Part shown: piece after piece, positions 1 through 14,075 of the stretch
How positions within the stretch are numbered: the first letter of the stretch is position 1
Layout of the letters: each line of letters starts with the position of its first letter
Assembly: GCF_048773025.1 (NCBI RefSeq)
Contig: NC_133541.1
Coordinates: 17,247,412 to 17,311,411, forward strand
Reading direction: 5' to 3'
DNA length: 64,000 nucleotides
From: Camelus bactrianus
Taxonomy: Eukaryota; Chordata; Mammalia; Artiodactyla; Camelidae
The notes under the pieces: model-generated
Told to the model about the DNA's origin: nothing
The model's database searches: none
What the model saw: the letters and a program-made list of their open reading frames with translations, nothing else
Program-made: the position numbers and the translations under genes

Positions 1-345
1 TTGGGGAGCACCTGCACTGTCATAATGTCAAGATAAGTTTAGCCAGGATGATCCTGTATCTCTTTCATCTAGTTCCGAAACTAATCTGTTTACTTTATTC
101 CTACAGGAAGGTGGTTGTGCTCTTTTTGAAGTTAACTTAGTGCCCTTAAAGCAATTTTCTTCTCTGTCTTCCTTTATTTGCTACTGAGGGACTCTGTTCT
201 TTCCAACCCAAACTGTATGGGGCCAGAAGCAAGTCTTAGAGACCATCATCACCATCTCATCTGTGATGTTCCTCTTTGAATTAGTTTAAGCAGCCTCTGT
301 GAGTCACAGCAGAGTTTGCTGTGGTCAGTCCAGTCACCTGATTGG

Positions 346-381
346 AAAAAAAAAAAGACAAAAAAAAAAAAAAAAAAAAAA
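346..381 (+). repeat. Interrupted poly(A) run
   Basis: Eleven A, then GAC, then twenty-two A followed by another GAC. No recognisable retroposon body precedes it, so it may be a decayed retroposon tail or simple low-complexity sequence. Confidence 0.8.
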
Positions 382-1639
382 GACAATCCTTTCTGCTCTC
401 TCATACTTCCAGGACGACACTTCCTTTTTCTCTTAGCCCTATTATTTGTGCATTTGGTTGACTTCGAAATGAACAAAATCCAATCTCAGATACTTTGGGG
501 GCATCAAGGAGAGACAAGGAAGACCAAAGATTTTCCCAGTGTCAAAACTGCCGGCTTTCCATTTTCTTGCTATTTGCTAATTTTAAAATGCTCACTTATC
601 TGCCTTTCCTCAGACTATCGAACTCATTGGCAAAGTCTCAAACTGCTTCTAAACTGGAAGAGGAAAATGGAACAGGAAAAATGAGAAATCTTGTTCAGAA
701 TATTTTCTAAAGGTGAGCCTTGCCTCTCAGAGTACAATTTCTTTTCCGAAGTGCTGAATTATGGGCCATCAAATCTATATTTGCTCACCAAGAAGACTAT
801 TAAAATACAGATGAATGGACTTATCTCTAAACTTTCTTATAATAGAGAGTTCTTAATAATGTCCAAGTTTCAATTCTCTTGTGCAGAAACTTTTCAGGTA
901 AAGGGAGAAGATAAGGTGATATCAGGCAACGTATTTCAGATTGAATGCCATCACCTGCAAGACTCATTCAGCTTTAAATAGGTGGATAGAGATACTGCTT
1001 TACCAGAGGGGGAAGAAAAAGTGTATAAATGCTTTTTCTATATCCTGTCTTCAAATGCTGAAAAACTACTTCCTGTCCACTCTACCTTCATCTTTCTTTT
1101 TCTTTTAAATCCACTTCCAGAAAACATAAAGGGACGGGAAATATTGTTTATAGCCTCCTATCAAAACACGTTTATAGCATATCTTCTCTACCAATTCAAA
1201 TCTATTAATTAAGTACCCCTCTAACATATTGCCTAATTCAAAATTCTCCCTTCCCCTCTGCTGCATCTAAGTTATGTCCTGATTAGCAAGTGAGAGAATC
1301 TGGAAGAGACACTCCAAGTAGTCTAATTCAAACAGCATCTCAAATTTCTGTCCAAGCCAAGAATACTTTGCTTACGATTTTTGAGGAAAAGTCTGTAGCA
1401 TATGCATGAACACATGAACAAGCTTCTGTCTCTCTCCATAGACTGACAGATATAGATAAAAATATACATGTATGTAGACACATCACCAGTATGTAATTCA
1501 CTTTTATTAAACCCTTCTCAGTGTTAGTTATTAATTACACTGAACTGAGACATGGCCCCACCTTACAACCCCACCCTCACCCCATCTCAGCCTCTCTTTA
1601 CTCTTAGAAACAGCTTCCTCCTAGTAGGCCTTCGCTTGT

Positions 1640-1830
1640 CTCCTAGAGCAGAACTGAACTGTCAGAGTCTTCCTTCCAGCTCTTCAAATACCTGGAGACG
1701 GCTTCAACATTTCCTTACGCTCCCCATGTCCTCTATTAGCTGGACTATTTCTAGTTTCTTTAATGATCCTGTTTGGAATACGTAGCAATCCCTCTAGAAT
1801 AGCCAGACCTATAAATCTTTTGCTTCTTAA
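1640..1830 (-). repeat. Possible ancient CR1/L3-type LINE 3' fragment
   Basis: The stretch with tcaaatacctggagacggct and later tggactatttctagttt resembles, loosely, the antisense of a mammalian ancient LINE 3' end as I recall it. The similarity is weak and could be chance. Confidence 0.3.
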
Positions 1831-2151
1831 TACTTGATAATTTTATTATTACTTTGTTTCCATAAGTTAGGGATGCTGCTTCAAAGAGAGATCCTGGAAG
1901 TCATGGGGATTTTGGTATATTTTTAGCCATCACAATGTTTCTTATTTTCCATGAAACCATTTATCACAGTCTTAGGTAGGATTTTAGATCAGTATTTTTT
2001 TTTAACATCATTGACATGGGTGAGTCAACGTCTCTCTTCCACAGAATTAAAGACTTGTGGCTGATTGTGGGAAATGCAGGTATGCTGCCAACAGTTGTGA
2101 GCTAGTGGATGTGTGCTGTGTTCATAGTGGAGAAAGTTAAGAGCTTTGGGG

Positions 2152-2350
2152 TTACTATATACAAAATAGATAAACAGCAAAGATTTACTGTGCAGCACAG
2201 GGAACTATATTCAATATCTTATAATAACCTATAATGAAAAAGAGTATAAAAATATATGTTTATATAAATACACTTATATGTATAACTGAATCACTTTTCT
2301 GTACACCTGAAACATTGTAAATCAACTATTCTTCAATAAAAGAAAGAAAG
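2152..2350 (+). mobile_element. L1 3' UTR end, cetartiodactyl type
   Basis: The order is characteristic: an ACAAAATAGATAAACA start, TGCAGCACAGGGAACTATAT, TATAACTGAATCACTTTTCT, GTACACCTGAAACATTGTAA, ATCAACTATTCTTCAATAAA, then an A-rich tail. This is the 3' UTR of a relatively young L1 family shared by even-toed ungulates and whales. It is 5'-truncated to about 200 bp and lies antisense to the cadherin gene. Confidence 0.85.
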
Positions 2351-5300
2351 AAGGGGGTGGGGTGGAAGAAAGAAAAGGAAAGGACAGGAAGCACCCCAGG
2401 CTGTACCATCCTGATCAAATAATAAGAAAACTCTTCATGTTAAGGCTCAGAATTAGAGACTCAGATAAGAATGAAGCAAGGAGAACTCTGCATCCCCAGA
2501 GGACGGTTAGCTCCCTCTCTCCTTCCTCTCTGTGCTAACTTACTCTTCCTATTTAAAGCAGTCAGCACTCAGACTGCAAGAACTCCACAAACAGTGTTGC
2601 TCATTCAAGCTTTCAAATAGGAAACTAAAACCACTACCATCACCAGGTGCTTTTCTCCTGTGAACTGGGGGAACAACAGTAAGGCTGTAAACAGCAATGA
2701 AAACGGGACGCCGTGTTCAGTTGCTGGCTGTCCGTTGCTGCTTGTGACACTTTCTAGTTTCTACCAGTACGTCTCAAACCTTCAATGGTAGGAATGACTT
2801 TCAGTGTTTAACTTGGCCCACTGCTGTTCTTCCCCTGTATTCTCTCTCTTATGGCTTACTTCTCAAAGATGGAAGATAGCTCCTTTAAGTCATGTTAGTA
2901 TTGGACAATGCCAGGACTTCATAGCTTTCTTTAATGTGACAAGTTTGAGGCTGACGCTGAATGAGTGAGAGGCAAACTTACAAACTGGCTTCCCTGCCGG
3001 TGTGCTCTCCCCTCCCCAGACATTCTTCACCAAGAATAGATTTAACCCAGAGGCTGTGCCCCTGGAAGGAGGTAATGGGCCAATAATCTCAGAAGAATAG
3101 ACAGACCCTCCGGAGTTCCTCCATGACAACCAGGAAATTCATCGAGGGTAAGAGGAATGCAGCACCCTGTAAAATGCCCTGATTGCTATCACCTTTAGTG
3201 TTCCAGCCAGTTTTTCTATAAAACCTCAAGACTCCAACCCCAAGACGGTCTCTAAGGCATCAGCTTCCTTTGACTCCCCCTTGCCTGGCATAGCAACAAA
3301 GCTGTCTTTTTCTGAATTTCCCAAAATTCTGCCTCTGAGTTTCAATCCGGTTTTCAGGGTACAGTGGCCAGTTCTGCAGCAACAATAAAAATTTTGTTTT
3401 GAATACTTACTATCTGCAATTATTCAAATGTAGCCACTTTCTATAAAGATTTTACTGAAGTTGTCCCTTCTCTGAGTTTTTCAGTTGATACTAGAAACAA
3501 CTATATTATTTAGAAATTCTTACATTGTCATACTTAACTAATGCTTTTTCCTGGCTGAGATAAATGGTGAGAACCATTATAGACAGTCGTGCATGTCACT
3601 GTAGATCTTCTTGAATATGACGTATTAAACTTAATATAGAATCTGGTTATCCTTTTCTTGGCATGGAGAAACTGAAAATAAAACACAAACAACAAACAAA
3701 CCCAAGAGAGAAAAATGTAAAAGCAAAGAAAAAAACCCAGGTTACTGCATGACCACCACCCCCTAAATTTGGAGAATCAAATCCTGAATGTTCCCCGAGG
3801 CCACATTCACATGGCTTTAGCACACGTTTTGTCTTCCTGCAAATCACAATGCATTTTACACCTTTTTCCCTTGAGGAAAAAAAAGAGACAATTGAAAGAA
3901 AATTCATGAATATATGCAAGAGTGGCTCGGAAGGAAACTGCCTCTCAAATCTTCTCTAAAACATTGTGCTGCTGAAACATTTGACTAAACAGAGCCTTTA
4001 TCATTTAAGTGAAAAACAGAAAATGAGATAAGTCTCTAATTATACTTGACAATAACTCTCTGGTATGATATGACTTGTGCTGCAGCTATTGATACAAATA
4101 CCTTTGAGTGCGACTCTTGAATTTCATCTATGAGTATTTTCCCATCAAAACCCATGGAGTTTTCTTTTGACAATGTGCCACCCACGGTCAAATCTAAAAG
4201 CGATACGTTACATTTTAATAGAAGCAACTGTCGCCATGCAAAGTGACACTGTCAGTCATAAGAAATAGTTCCTCGTATTTATTCATTGGAACCAATTTGG
4301 TTTTTCCTTGATTTGCCTTTTCTGTGCCTATCTTTGCATCCCATCAGCTAAATTTAGATACAAGAACTATAAGCATCCATCTGAGCACCTGTACGCAATA
4401 ATAGATAATTTTCTGTATCACTGGAAATTGTTTCTCAATATTTAGTGTTTAATGAATAAGACTAAGTGTATACACAAAGCGTGCCCTGTGACTGCAGCAA
4501 AAACAGGCCAGGAAACCCACACAGCACACTTGACAGTAGACTTTTATATCCTACCGACTTTCTATTCCTTTTTCTTGGACGTGAATTATGACTCCAGTTA
4601 TATGCTTTTGGTGGAAAAAAAAAAAAAAGAAATGATTCCTGGCATCTTATGGGGGAGGATCTGAAGAGGTTTTAAATTATATTTTGTCATGAAAATACAC
4701 ATCTTGTCATCTTTCTTTAGATGTTAGTGTCTTTCATCTCGCTTGAAAGTTCAGATTGATCTGTAACCTTTTTTTGAAAAAAGATCATATGTCAGATGCT
4801 TTGATGTGTTGTGCATATTTTTGCTCAGAAATCTTAAAAATCTCAGACCATAACTGAGAAATGCAAATTGAGTTTTCCACACTACCTACTGACCTTGGGG
4901 TGATGTCGGATGCCCTGGGAATCAGACTGTCCTACTTTGGGCTGCCTTAGGCAACTCAATGCCGTAATTGTTGATGTGGCTTCAATGCTGCAATTGAGGT
5001 TTGCACAGACAAGATACACTTCCTTATCTCCTAGCATTTGATGAACATTTTTTGAAGGAACCTTGGCTTGTTGACCAGAATGAAATGAAAATCTTAGTTC
5101 AGTTTCCAAAGAATGCCAAACTGCACTGTCTCTCTGTCTCTCTCTCTCTGGGTGATTTTCCTTCAATTCCAACATGTTTTAGACAAGACCATTCTAGCCG
5201 CTAACTTTACTGGTCCCTGTGAATGTGACAGCCTTATGACTTGAAAAATGGGTCAAGTGAACTTTTGAAGACAGGACTAATAACAAAAAGCATTTTATTA

Positions 5301-8300
5301 ATCCCAACAATTAAGCAACCCTCTTCATGCTCTAAAACAGGATTTGATATCCCTAGTTCCACGGTAAAGGGGAAAGGAAGACAGGACTTGCTTGAATGAT
5401 GTCATTGAACAAGCAAAGGTGAAAGGAAATAAGTGTGTGGGTGGAGGGCTTGGCCTTCACCCAGAATAGTGAGAGAGAAGGCCAAGTGTAGGTGCACAGA
5501 TATGGGGACAGTGGTAGAAGTGATGGGAAGACATCCTCTTCTGACTGACTTCTCCATAAAAACTGAACTGGATATCAATTTAGAGATAGTATGGAGAAGT
5601 TATCAGAGGTTTGAGAAAACAGAATAACATACAAAGAAGAGTTTCTAGGCTAGCAGCAGACTGAAGGGACAAGGGGAAATTTGTGGGACAGCCAATCAGT
5701 ATATGGGACCACTTGGAGTTCATAGTCATGGCAGGCAAGTCAGCATGACTGAATTATATAGTTCCACTGGCCACATTACACTGCCATTATTGTAGGTATG
5801 GAGTAAACACAGAGGTGGATTTAGCCAGAATCAGGGCAAAGAACTCCAAGTTGTACACAAAGGACTGCTAATATTAATCCACCAAAACATTTAGGATGAG
5901 TAAAAAAGGATGTGGTTCTGGATAGGAGAAATTAAATTAAAATATATATTACAATGAATGAATAATAGTTCCCAGTGGGGGTTTTTAGAGGGAAATGTTG
6001 AGTTATTAGAGGGGAAAGAATGGGAAAGATTATGATCAGAAATTAAGATGCTTTAAATTGAGGCTATGAAAATTACAGTTACCGAAAATAACAATGATGA
6101 TGATAAAAACAATTGACTATGACCACAAAGGTGAGTGGCTAGTTACATGACAAAAACCATCATGTGTATATGTGTAGTTTTTGTGTAGCTTTGTAGGTGT
6201 ATGTCCGAGAGGGAGTTAGTTCAAGGAAACAAGAAAATGGGGCCAGAGATTTAGAATGATCATCTATCATCTCTGAATACTGAAGTCACTGAGAATATTA
6301 TGCCAGGGGTAGTACTGGAGAGAGACTAACAGTGGGCTATGTGGTTTTTGAGAGGCTTTAGGGAGAACAGAAGAAGAATGATCCAGAAATGACAGCAAAG
6401 ATAATTAAACACTCATTATCACGCCCAGAGTTCCCAGCACAAAGAATGTGGTGGGGGGTGGGGGAAATCAGCCATCATTTGACAAGAATTTTTGGAGCAG
6501 AAATGTTCTCAGGGGAAACCTCAGTGTTGGTTAGAGCAAGAAGGGGAAGGAAATAGGAAATAAGAGATTGAGGAGATATGGGAAGTTGCTTATGATGGAC
6601 TGCATACTCCAAAGAGCACTCCGGACGCTTGTCAAGAATTGGAGAAGGTTGGGACACAGAGGCGGGAGAGGGGCAATACAGTGCTATGTGGGGATTAGAG
6701 TTTATTGGCCATTTGTGTCTTTCATCTTTAAAGTGTGTGCTCATGTTTTTTGTTAATTTATCAAGAGCTTTTTCTATGTCATGTAAACTAATTCTCAGTT
6801 GCATATTTACTTTTGAAACTCTTCACTCATTGCTAATAAAATGATTAATGTCATTGAATATTTTATCTTTTCAATGTCACTTTACTAGTCTTTGGAATAA
6901 TCCAAAGAATGGCAAGATCTACATTCCATCTTGTATTTGGGGTGATTTGTAACGTTTGCTGTATAAATCATTCCACTAATTTTCATGTTCCTTCTCTCAA
7001 AGCAGATGCATTTTATGGGTTCTTTAATCATTCTTGATTTTACTTCTTGATTCTTCACTCATGCATTAATTACAGTATAGATCATGCTAGACAAGTCAGA
7101 ATTGGCTCTCCCTGCACAGATTTTTCAGGATAGATGGGACACAGAAGGAGATTTATGATCATGAGAGCTCTCCTAGAGAATGAAGGAGAAGTGGGAAACC
7201 ACAAAGATAGCGTCACTGTCCAGTCAACAGCTAACATACGAAACCAAGTGGCTGTCTCTCAGTCATGAAATGGGAGAAGGTTCTCTCTGTTTGGAAAACA
7301 AAACAGAAGGTGGTTTTAACTTGTAAAAATTGACTCTAATACTTTTTTTTTCTCTCTCTCTCTTCTAGCCATCAAAGACCTTTCAGATACATGGAAATAA
7401 AACATTTTCCAGTTCAAGATGTAATGACATGGTAGTTAGGTGCATAATCTATGATTGGTAAAAAATAATACATAGTGATAATTATCTTTTCATAACATAC
7501 ATCTCATTCTCCAACTAGCCAGGAAGCAGATAGCAAGTTACTGAGAACTTAAGGTAGGGGAGTTGGTGAGAGAGTGGGGCAGAGAGATTGATTACAGTTC
7601 ACTAAGGATTCCAAGGCATTACCTCTCTTTCTTCTTTTATAATTTTCCCCCCTTTTCATCATGTCCTTCATTGATTCCTACTTTCTGTCATTCTCTCCTT
7701 TTCTCTACTGTTTCCTTCCCCCCACTCCCCACCCCCAGGCTTATCTAGGGCAGTGAAGGGTTTAGCTTAATTTTTCTTGTGGAGGCAGATAGAGACTATT
7801 CCAGTCCAAGCATGTATCACTTTCATAATATGAATAAATTCTCAGTTTTCAAACATACAAGTTATACTTGAGAGGCAGGGAAACTGAACAATTCCGGGTC
7901 ATTATGATTGGTTTTCTGCTTGTGTCCTCATAAGCCAATATGGCTGACGATAGACACTGCCCTCAAGTGGTCTGGAAACTCCCACAGCCCCAGATGCTGT
8001 CCTGAAATGCTGGTCAGAATCATTCACTTCAAATATCACATGGTTTTCCTCAGGGAAACTCAGTACAAGTCACTGAGATTTTGGTATTCGTTAATAACAT
8101 CAGAAACTCTACCAGTTAGCTAGTGACACAGAAATATAGGCAAAAATTTGTGATTTAGTTGAAATAGCACCTCAAATATTTAAAGAGTGGACAGTAGGAA
8201 AGAAGAACAGTCTTTGGTGCATCGTGGGGACACTGAGTGCTTGTGTTTGGAGCAAGAAAAGGGGCCCTGAAAAGGACTGATTAATAATTCTGGGTGGGAA

Positions 8301-8689
8301 TGATGGTTCAACATTGAAGTGTTTGACTCTGATGCTGGATGGGTGGCAATACTGCTTGCCGGTTATGTTTGCCAAGGAACAGTTTTTAAGCCTCATCTTC
8401 CCAAATTTAAAATATAGAGTGACTACATTTATCTGAAAGTTTTTGTACAATGTGGAGTTACTGTGATCCTACACCCTGGTTTGTCAGGGAAAATCCTGGT
8501 TTACAGCCATTTCCTATCTCCTCATCTAGTTGACATTTGTTCCAGATCAAAATATTCAAGTTTGGAAGATCCGTTATAAGGCTGACCTGAATATAACCTG
8601 TTTATTGATCATCTACCACACTATCTGACTCTGTACACACTGAGTAAATGGTGGTCATCATTATTAGAATAATTGAGTCCCAGGTCTAC
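2351..8689. other. Intronic stretch without recognised genes
   Basis: Unassigned AT-rich DNA. A-run at 4615-4628, TC-rich piece near 5130-5150, C/T-rich block 7640-7740. The longest open frame (6475-6804, minus, 109 codons) shows no domain. Parts of 5640-6460 feel repeat-like, but I could not assign a family. Confidence 0.6.
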
Positions 8690-8835
8690 CCCTTCCCTTG
8701 TTGTTGGCTGCTGGGACTTCTCCCCACCTCAGTTTCTTCTTTGTCGACCGAAAAAATAGTGTAGTGAAAAGTACAACATACAGTTCCTAGGGTTTAATGA
8801 AATACTGCGTAGATTAACAGTAAGAAGAACAGATA
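8690..8835 (+). mobile_element. Probable MIR SINE fragment
   Basis: CCCACCTCAGTTTCTTCTTTGTC followed by a diverged AATGAAATACTGCGTAGATTAA follows the order of the MIR core and 3' part (cctcagtttcctcatctgta, then gaggattaaatgag). It is very diverged. Confidence 0.45.
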
Positions 8836-11800
8836 AAGTTATTGATAATTGTGGGTTTAGTATTTAATAGCTTTTTTCTATTATGAAAAATATGTCTCAA
8901 ATAAACTATATATTAATTAAGATAGACTCAAACTGGTGGATTATTGAATCACATCCCACAACGCAATGGCGTAAAACAGATTCTTTAAAGCTTTGGGAGG
9001 ATCATGGGGAGCTGAGGACAACGGATTTGCTCCAAAAGATCTTGAGCTTTAAATGTGTAAAGTGTGCTTGGTATTAATTTTTATTCATGGGCATATTTCC
9101 TATGAAACGACTTTCAGCTGGATCATTCAGAAATCCAAGTGGCTCCCGACATCCATAGACCCTGCGTCTTTCCTGCTAGAACAGGATATCTTATTAGTAT
9201 TCTGGAGCACATGATCCAACGGTTTACAGTATTCAAAAGCCTGTGAAAATTGTGAGAATATTGAAAGTTGTGAGAGAGAAAAAAAAAAAAGCTAAGAAAA
9301 GAAAAAAAAAAAAAAAGGATGAGCATTTCCTTCACACTTGCTCCCAGCTGGGGCTCCAGCTGCTTGATTCATACCATCTGGGGGTGTCTAATTAGAAACT
9401 ACCTAGAATAGGCTTTTAAAGAAGTAATTTGAAAATAAACTTAACATCAGCAGCAGATCATATCCCAGAGGGCTGGGAGTTAAGGTTGCATGAACCAATG
9501 GATCAATGAACAAAAGAAATACTCACTGATCACTGTACTTGAACAACATTATCCCTGAATAAAGTAAAACGCCACTTGTTTCTTCAATGCATAATAAATC
9601 TGCCAGATACTGACCGACATTTAGGTTAATAAATAAAATAAGGAAAAAAAAAGCTATGCATATGAGACGCTTGCATAAGCCCACTGTAAGCTGTGGTTTA
9701 AATTGTTTTCCGATTTTAAATCTATTTTTTAAAAACACAATGATGCATTCTTTCAAATAAATTACTCTTTAGTCTACCAAAGAGTTTGGCCAATTATGAC
9801 TAGATTTCTTTCCTTAAAATTTTTCTTTGTCTACTAAGAATGGACTTAAGTAGAAATAAATGGTATTTTTTTCCTGTTTAACTCAATTAATAAAAAAAAA
9901 ATTTTTATCAGTCAGATTAATTTTAAATGTGAGGGTATCATAGAGATTTTCAAATCAAAATAATGCTGTTGATAGCACAGTGACCAACACTTGAAATGCA
10001 CACCCTGGGATGGATGAAAAAAAGTTATTTTAACTATTCCATTCTGTAATCACTGCATTTTTACTAGTGGTATTGATGTCCATACTCTATCACTGGATTG
10101 AATTTCACAAAACAACACTAGTATACTATATATAAATGACACAAGAGGGAGAACACAAAAATCAATCATTTTGCTTTTATCATAAGAAGATAATCATTTT
10201 TATTTGAAGTATTGAGAATTAAAAAATATATTGTTGTCAAATATAATTTGCATCAGCAAAACTACCTAGCACAGAGGAACTCATATAGATGTATAATAAA
10301 AATGAAGTCTAGAGAACTCAGAATATTTTAGTCTTAATGTTCATTTTTTTATCATTAGCCAAATAAGCAACAAACCTTAATGTTTCACTATCTCCACTTT
10401 CTCCCCTAAAAAAGAAATAATAATCCCACCTGTGGATAAAGAAACACCTTTGGGTGATTAAATAAGTATACAAATGTAAGATCCTGTTACCCACATTGAA
10501 ATTGTGCAGTTAAATTATCACTACATTTTTGGGTAGGAAATATCCAGCTTTCTCTGTGAAAGGAACTGTGACATAATAAAGTTTGAAACATGTAGACATT
10601 GTGGTTTCTAGTTGTATGTTTTCATTGCCCCATCTGTTATCAAAATATAACTATATTGTTTCAAAGAAATGATAAAAAAGAAACGCTATGAAACGTTGCA
10701 ATACTGGACAAGGTCATGCACAAGTGCTTATCAAACATGAACACTCTCTCCTATCATTTCACTATTCTTATTTCTTTTTGAACCTCAGAGTAGTTATGTG
10801 GGTTAAAAATACCCATACAACAAAACTCGTAATTTCTTTATCATTCAATATACGTAGTACATTGCCAGAGCTATTGTTGAATTTATGGAAAAATATAAAA
10901 AATGTGTATTCAACATTAGCAGACCATCATCAATATTCATTAGGTAGAGTACCTAATATGTAAACAAATGGAGAATATTCTCTTGACACACAGAATAGTT
11001 TAATATGTAGACCGCAATCACCAAGACAATTTAAAACTGAAGTAGATTAAGCACCATGGTGTGCATCCCCAGTTTATAACTATTATTTGAATGTCATCTT
11101 ATTTATCCTATTACTACCTTTACTCCTTTGAACATCAGTTATTTCTATTTTTATATGCCAGAATTAAATATGAGACCACTAACCTGTCCAGTCTAATGAG
11201 CCTTATGTATCACCTAAATGAAAACCGCACTGGGCTTCAAGGACAGCGTTCTAACAAGGAACAGAGCAGAGCGTGGGTGACATTTTTTAGTATTCCAAAA
11301 TGCACAGCAAGTAAATCAAGCCCATAACAAACAGTACTTGTAAATAATTAAAGGAAGATTAATTAGGGCACATCAAGAATCACTGCAAAGTGGGAGGAGG
11401 GGGTTTAAAAACATCTTTTGCTAGAAAATGAACTATATATTCTACAGCATATAATACTCCTGGGGGATCCCCTTTTGACGGGAGATCGTAGTGAAACAAG
11501 CAGCCCACTAGCACCTGTAGAGGAGGAGATTTTCAGCTGCAAAATGGAAGGTGGCTGTAGACATATAAATTAAATGGCAGAAAATACCGATGTAAGAATA
11601 GGAGATAAGGGACCCAAGCACAGACACACAGGAGACAAGTTTATATATAGCAATCGTTGGACAAAAGTAGGTGGAGGAGGAACAGTGAGGCAGGAAGAAT
11701 TCATTGCACGTTTATTCATTGAACTCAAACGTGGCAGTGTACCACCATGTGAAACTTTTGTAATCAGACAGAAGATAAAACTAACAGAAAGCATGAAGCC

Positions 11801-12514
11801 GTCACTAAATCTTTTTACGATCTATGGGTTCTAGGCACAGCCATAAGATTTATTTGACAAAAGAATTGCTTGAAAACAGCAAATTGTGTCATGTGGAGTT
11901 TTTCTTTGGAAAATAGTTTACCACTTCAACTTTTTTGAGTTTAGTCCTTACAGACTTACAGTTCCATGTTGGAGAGACACACACACACACACAAACACAC
12001 ACACAAACACATATGCACTTCACCAAAAGGATATTTTAACTGGTACATTTCATAAGAGAAAGTTGGTCATATCAGTCACGGAGGATTACTTTCATCAGAA
12101 ACAATTTAATAATTATAAAAAGATACTACTGTCTCATAAAGATTATTGGAGGAGGAATAAGGGATAAAAATAATTTCAGAGTTCATGCTAGGGGAAAATA
12201 AATGATTTCTACCATATGAGAAAATTTTGATAATTATTTATTAAATTATTCCAAATAATGATACACAGTATCACCTTAATATAGGTTACTACTGCAATAG
12301 AAATACAGTGTTTGCCTGAGTGTGGATTGCTTTTTGAAAATTTGCCTCATATTTAAGCACAATGCTGCTCAGAGTGTGTTCTAGATTTAGGCAGAGTTCA
12401 TGCCTTAGGTTGATTGAAATGAAAATGTTTTTGTCAAATATAACATATTATCAGTTTCTTTCATGAGGTAATTGAGATGCATCTAACCTACATGGTTAAG
12501 TTCATAAATTTTCA
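8836..12514. other. Intronic stretch, mostly unassigned
   Basis: A-rich patches at 9280-9316 and 9640-9652. A possible MIR remnant at about 10385-10500 (AATAATAATCCCACCTGTGG, then GTGATTAAATAAG). An imperfect CA repeat at 11978-12011. Nothing here supports a gene; the longest open frames are under 95 codons and have low-complexity composition. Confidence 0.55.
11978..12011 (+). repeat. Imperfect (CA)n microsatellite
   Basis: Alternating CA with two CAAACA interruptions, seen directly. Confidence 0.85.
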
Positions 12515-12790
12515 GTTAGACAGCAAGAATGGTCAACAAATGGAGTCCAAAGACACAGATTCTATTCCTGTTTTTACCAACCAATATCATCTTTGAACAT
12601 GACAATTGCTAAAATTTGCTGAGTCTCAATTACCTCCTTTGGGAAGTCGACATCTATTCAGTTCTTCAACCATTTGTTTAGAAATCTTCTTCAAGCATCT
12701 TTTCTGTGCCAGGGTTATACATGTTCTATTTATAACAATGGACTAATGTGAAGATTGAATAAGATAATATACAAAATAGTTATTTTTAAA
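12515..12790 (+). mobile_element. MIR SINE, possibly interrupted
   Basis: Left part has TCCAAAGACACAGATTCTAT and TGAGTCTCAATTACCTCCTT; right part has AATGTGAAGATTGAATAAGA, matching MIR order. Between them a piece with TTCTGTGCCAGGGTTATACA looks like a separate old repeat (L2 or MIR variant). Confidence 0.55.
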
Positions 12791-12884
12791 CCATGCAGTT
12801 CCAAATAAAATTATTTGACTATGAATTAAAACTAATTTAAAAATGTGAATGTACTGTATTTAAGATCTTAAAAGAAAAAAGAGA

Positions 12885-13445
12885 CCAAAGCATCCATCCA
12901 CAGAGGACTGTTCAACTAACTCACGATATAGCTAAACAGCAGATTACTCAAATTTCTGGGGGGTTAAAAAAAAGAGAGAAATTATGTGCTCATATGGAAA
13001 GCTTTCCAAGACACAAGATTGATGCATAAATGAAGATGTGAAATGAACTTCTGTTAAAAATCAGAAGAGGATACTTGCACAGGTATACATATATATGCAC
13101 AAAGAGACACACAATATGTGTCTATGTGTGTCTCTGTAAGGATGCACATGTGCATGGTTTCTGGGGGGAGAAGTATTGTGGGGGAGAGGTGCTGGTTGGA
13201 GAGAAAAACTTTCTCCTCCTCCTTTTTGGCCACATTCTCTCTCTTCTCCATTCACTCCTTCCTCTCCTTCCCTCATTCTTGCCCTTTCCTTCCTCCCCTT
13301 TTACCTCTCTCAATTGCATCTGGATGGTTTAGCATATATTGTGTTAAATCAAAACAAGTTACAGTGTTTTCTAGTGATAGGATCATGGGGTAATTTTATA
13401 CGTTTATTTTCACTTTCTATAATGTTCCATATATAAAATATGACA
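12885..13445 (+). mobile_element. Old L1 (L1M-type) 3' end
   Basis: The run CATCCATCCACAGAGGACTG, GCTCATATGGAAAGC, TTTCCAAGACACAAG and the later CTTTCTATAATGTTCCATAT follows the order of old mammalian L1 ORF2-end/3' UTR consensus. It contains a C/T-rich block (13211-13310) that gives spurious open frames on both strands. Confidence 0.6.
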
Positions 13446-13674
13446 TAGTATTAAAAATTCTTATTCGGTTCAGTCATGGTTACACAGACATTAGCAAACT
13501 TTTAAGCTTCACAAATCTGAAAGAGTAGAGCAGGGAAAAATTCTTCTTGATCAAACGAATGCATTTCAGGTCAACAAAAGTATATTTCTCCTGTGACATT
13601 TTTCTCACGTTTCTAAATTGAGAGAAAATGTTTAAATAGTCACAAATCTGTTTTCCACTTCCTAGGTCCCCTAA

Positions 13675-14075
13675 TTTATTCATTCATTCATCTAATTTTT
13701 TCATCGATTTACTTATTTGTTGAATAGATATATAAAAGTATTTATTTTGCCTCAGTCAATGTGCTGTGTGATAAACATACAACAATAAAGTATAAAGTGA
13801 CTGCCTTTCAGGAAGCATAAAGGATACAGTCATTTAAACTAAAATGTCTACAAAGTCTAACAAGCCCTGCAACAGAGGCGCAGACGGGTGAGAGAGGAGA
13901 AAGTAAGATATACAAAATCTGCTTTATGTTGACGTCAGGAAAATCTTAGCTAAGAGGATAACTTCAATAGAGTACTTAGGAAATTATGGTAATCAACTGG
14001 TGTAAGGATGGAACGAATGCTTTTAGCAAAGAAAATTAAAAGCCATGTAGGATTAACACAGCCCGGGAGAATGAC
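13675..14075 (-). mobile_element. L2 LINE 3' end, antisense to window
   Basis: It starts with TTCATTCATTCAT, the complement of the TGAATGAA repeats that end L2. It then follows the antisense L2 3' UTR order: TCAATGTGCTGTGTGATAAA, a region like gccctcatggagcttac (here CTGCCTTTCAGGAAGC), and so on. Highly diverged. Confidence 0.6.

Noticed and set aside
316-684. 122-codon open frame with a lysine run
   Set aside because: It depends on translating the poly(A) run, shows no domain, and overlaps a similar frame on the other strand.
6475-6804. 109-codon minus-strand open frame
   Set aside because: No domain, splice or promoter context, and its length is within what chance gives in 64 kb.
13061-13436. 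Several overlapping open frames on both strands
   Set aside because: They come from a C/T-rich low-complexity block inside an old L1 3' end.
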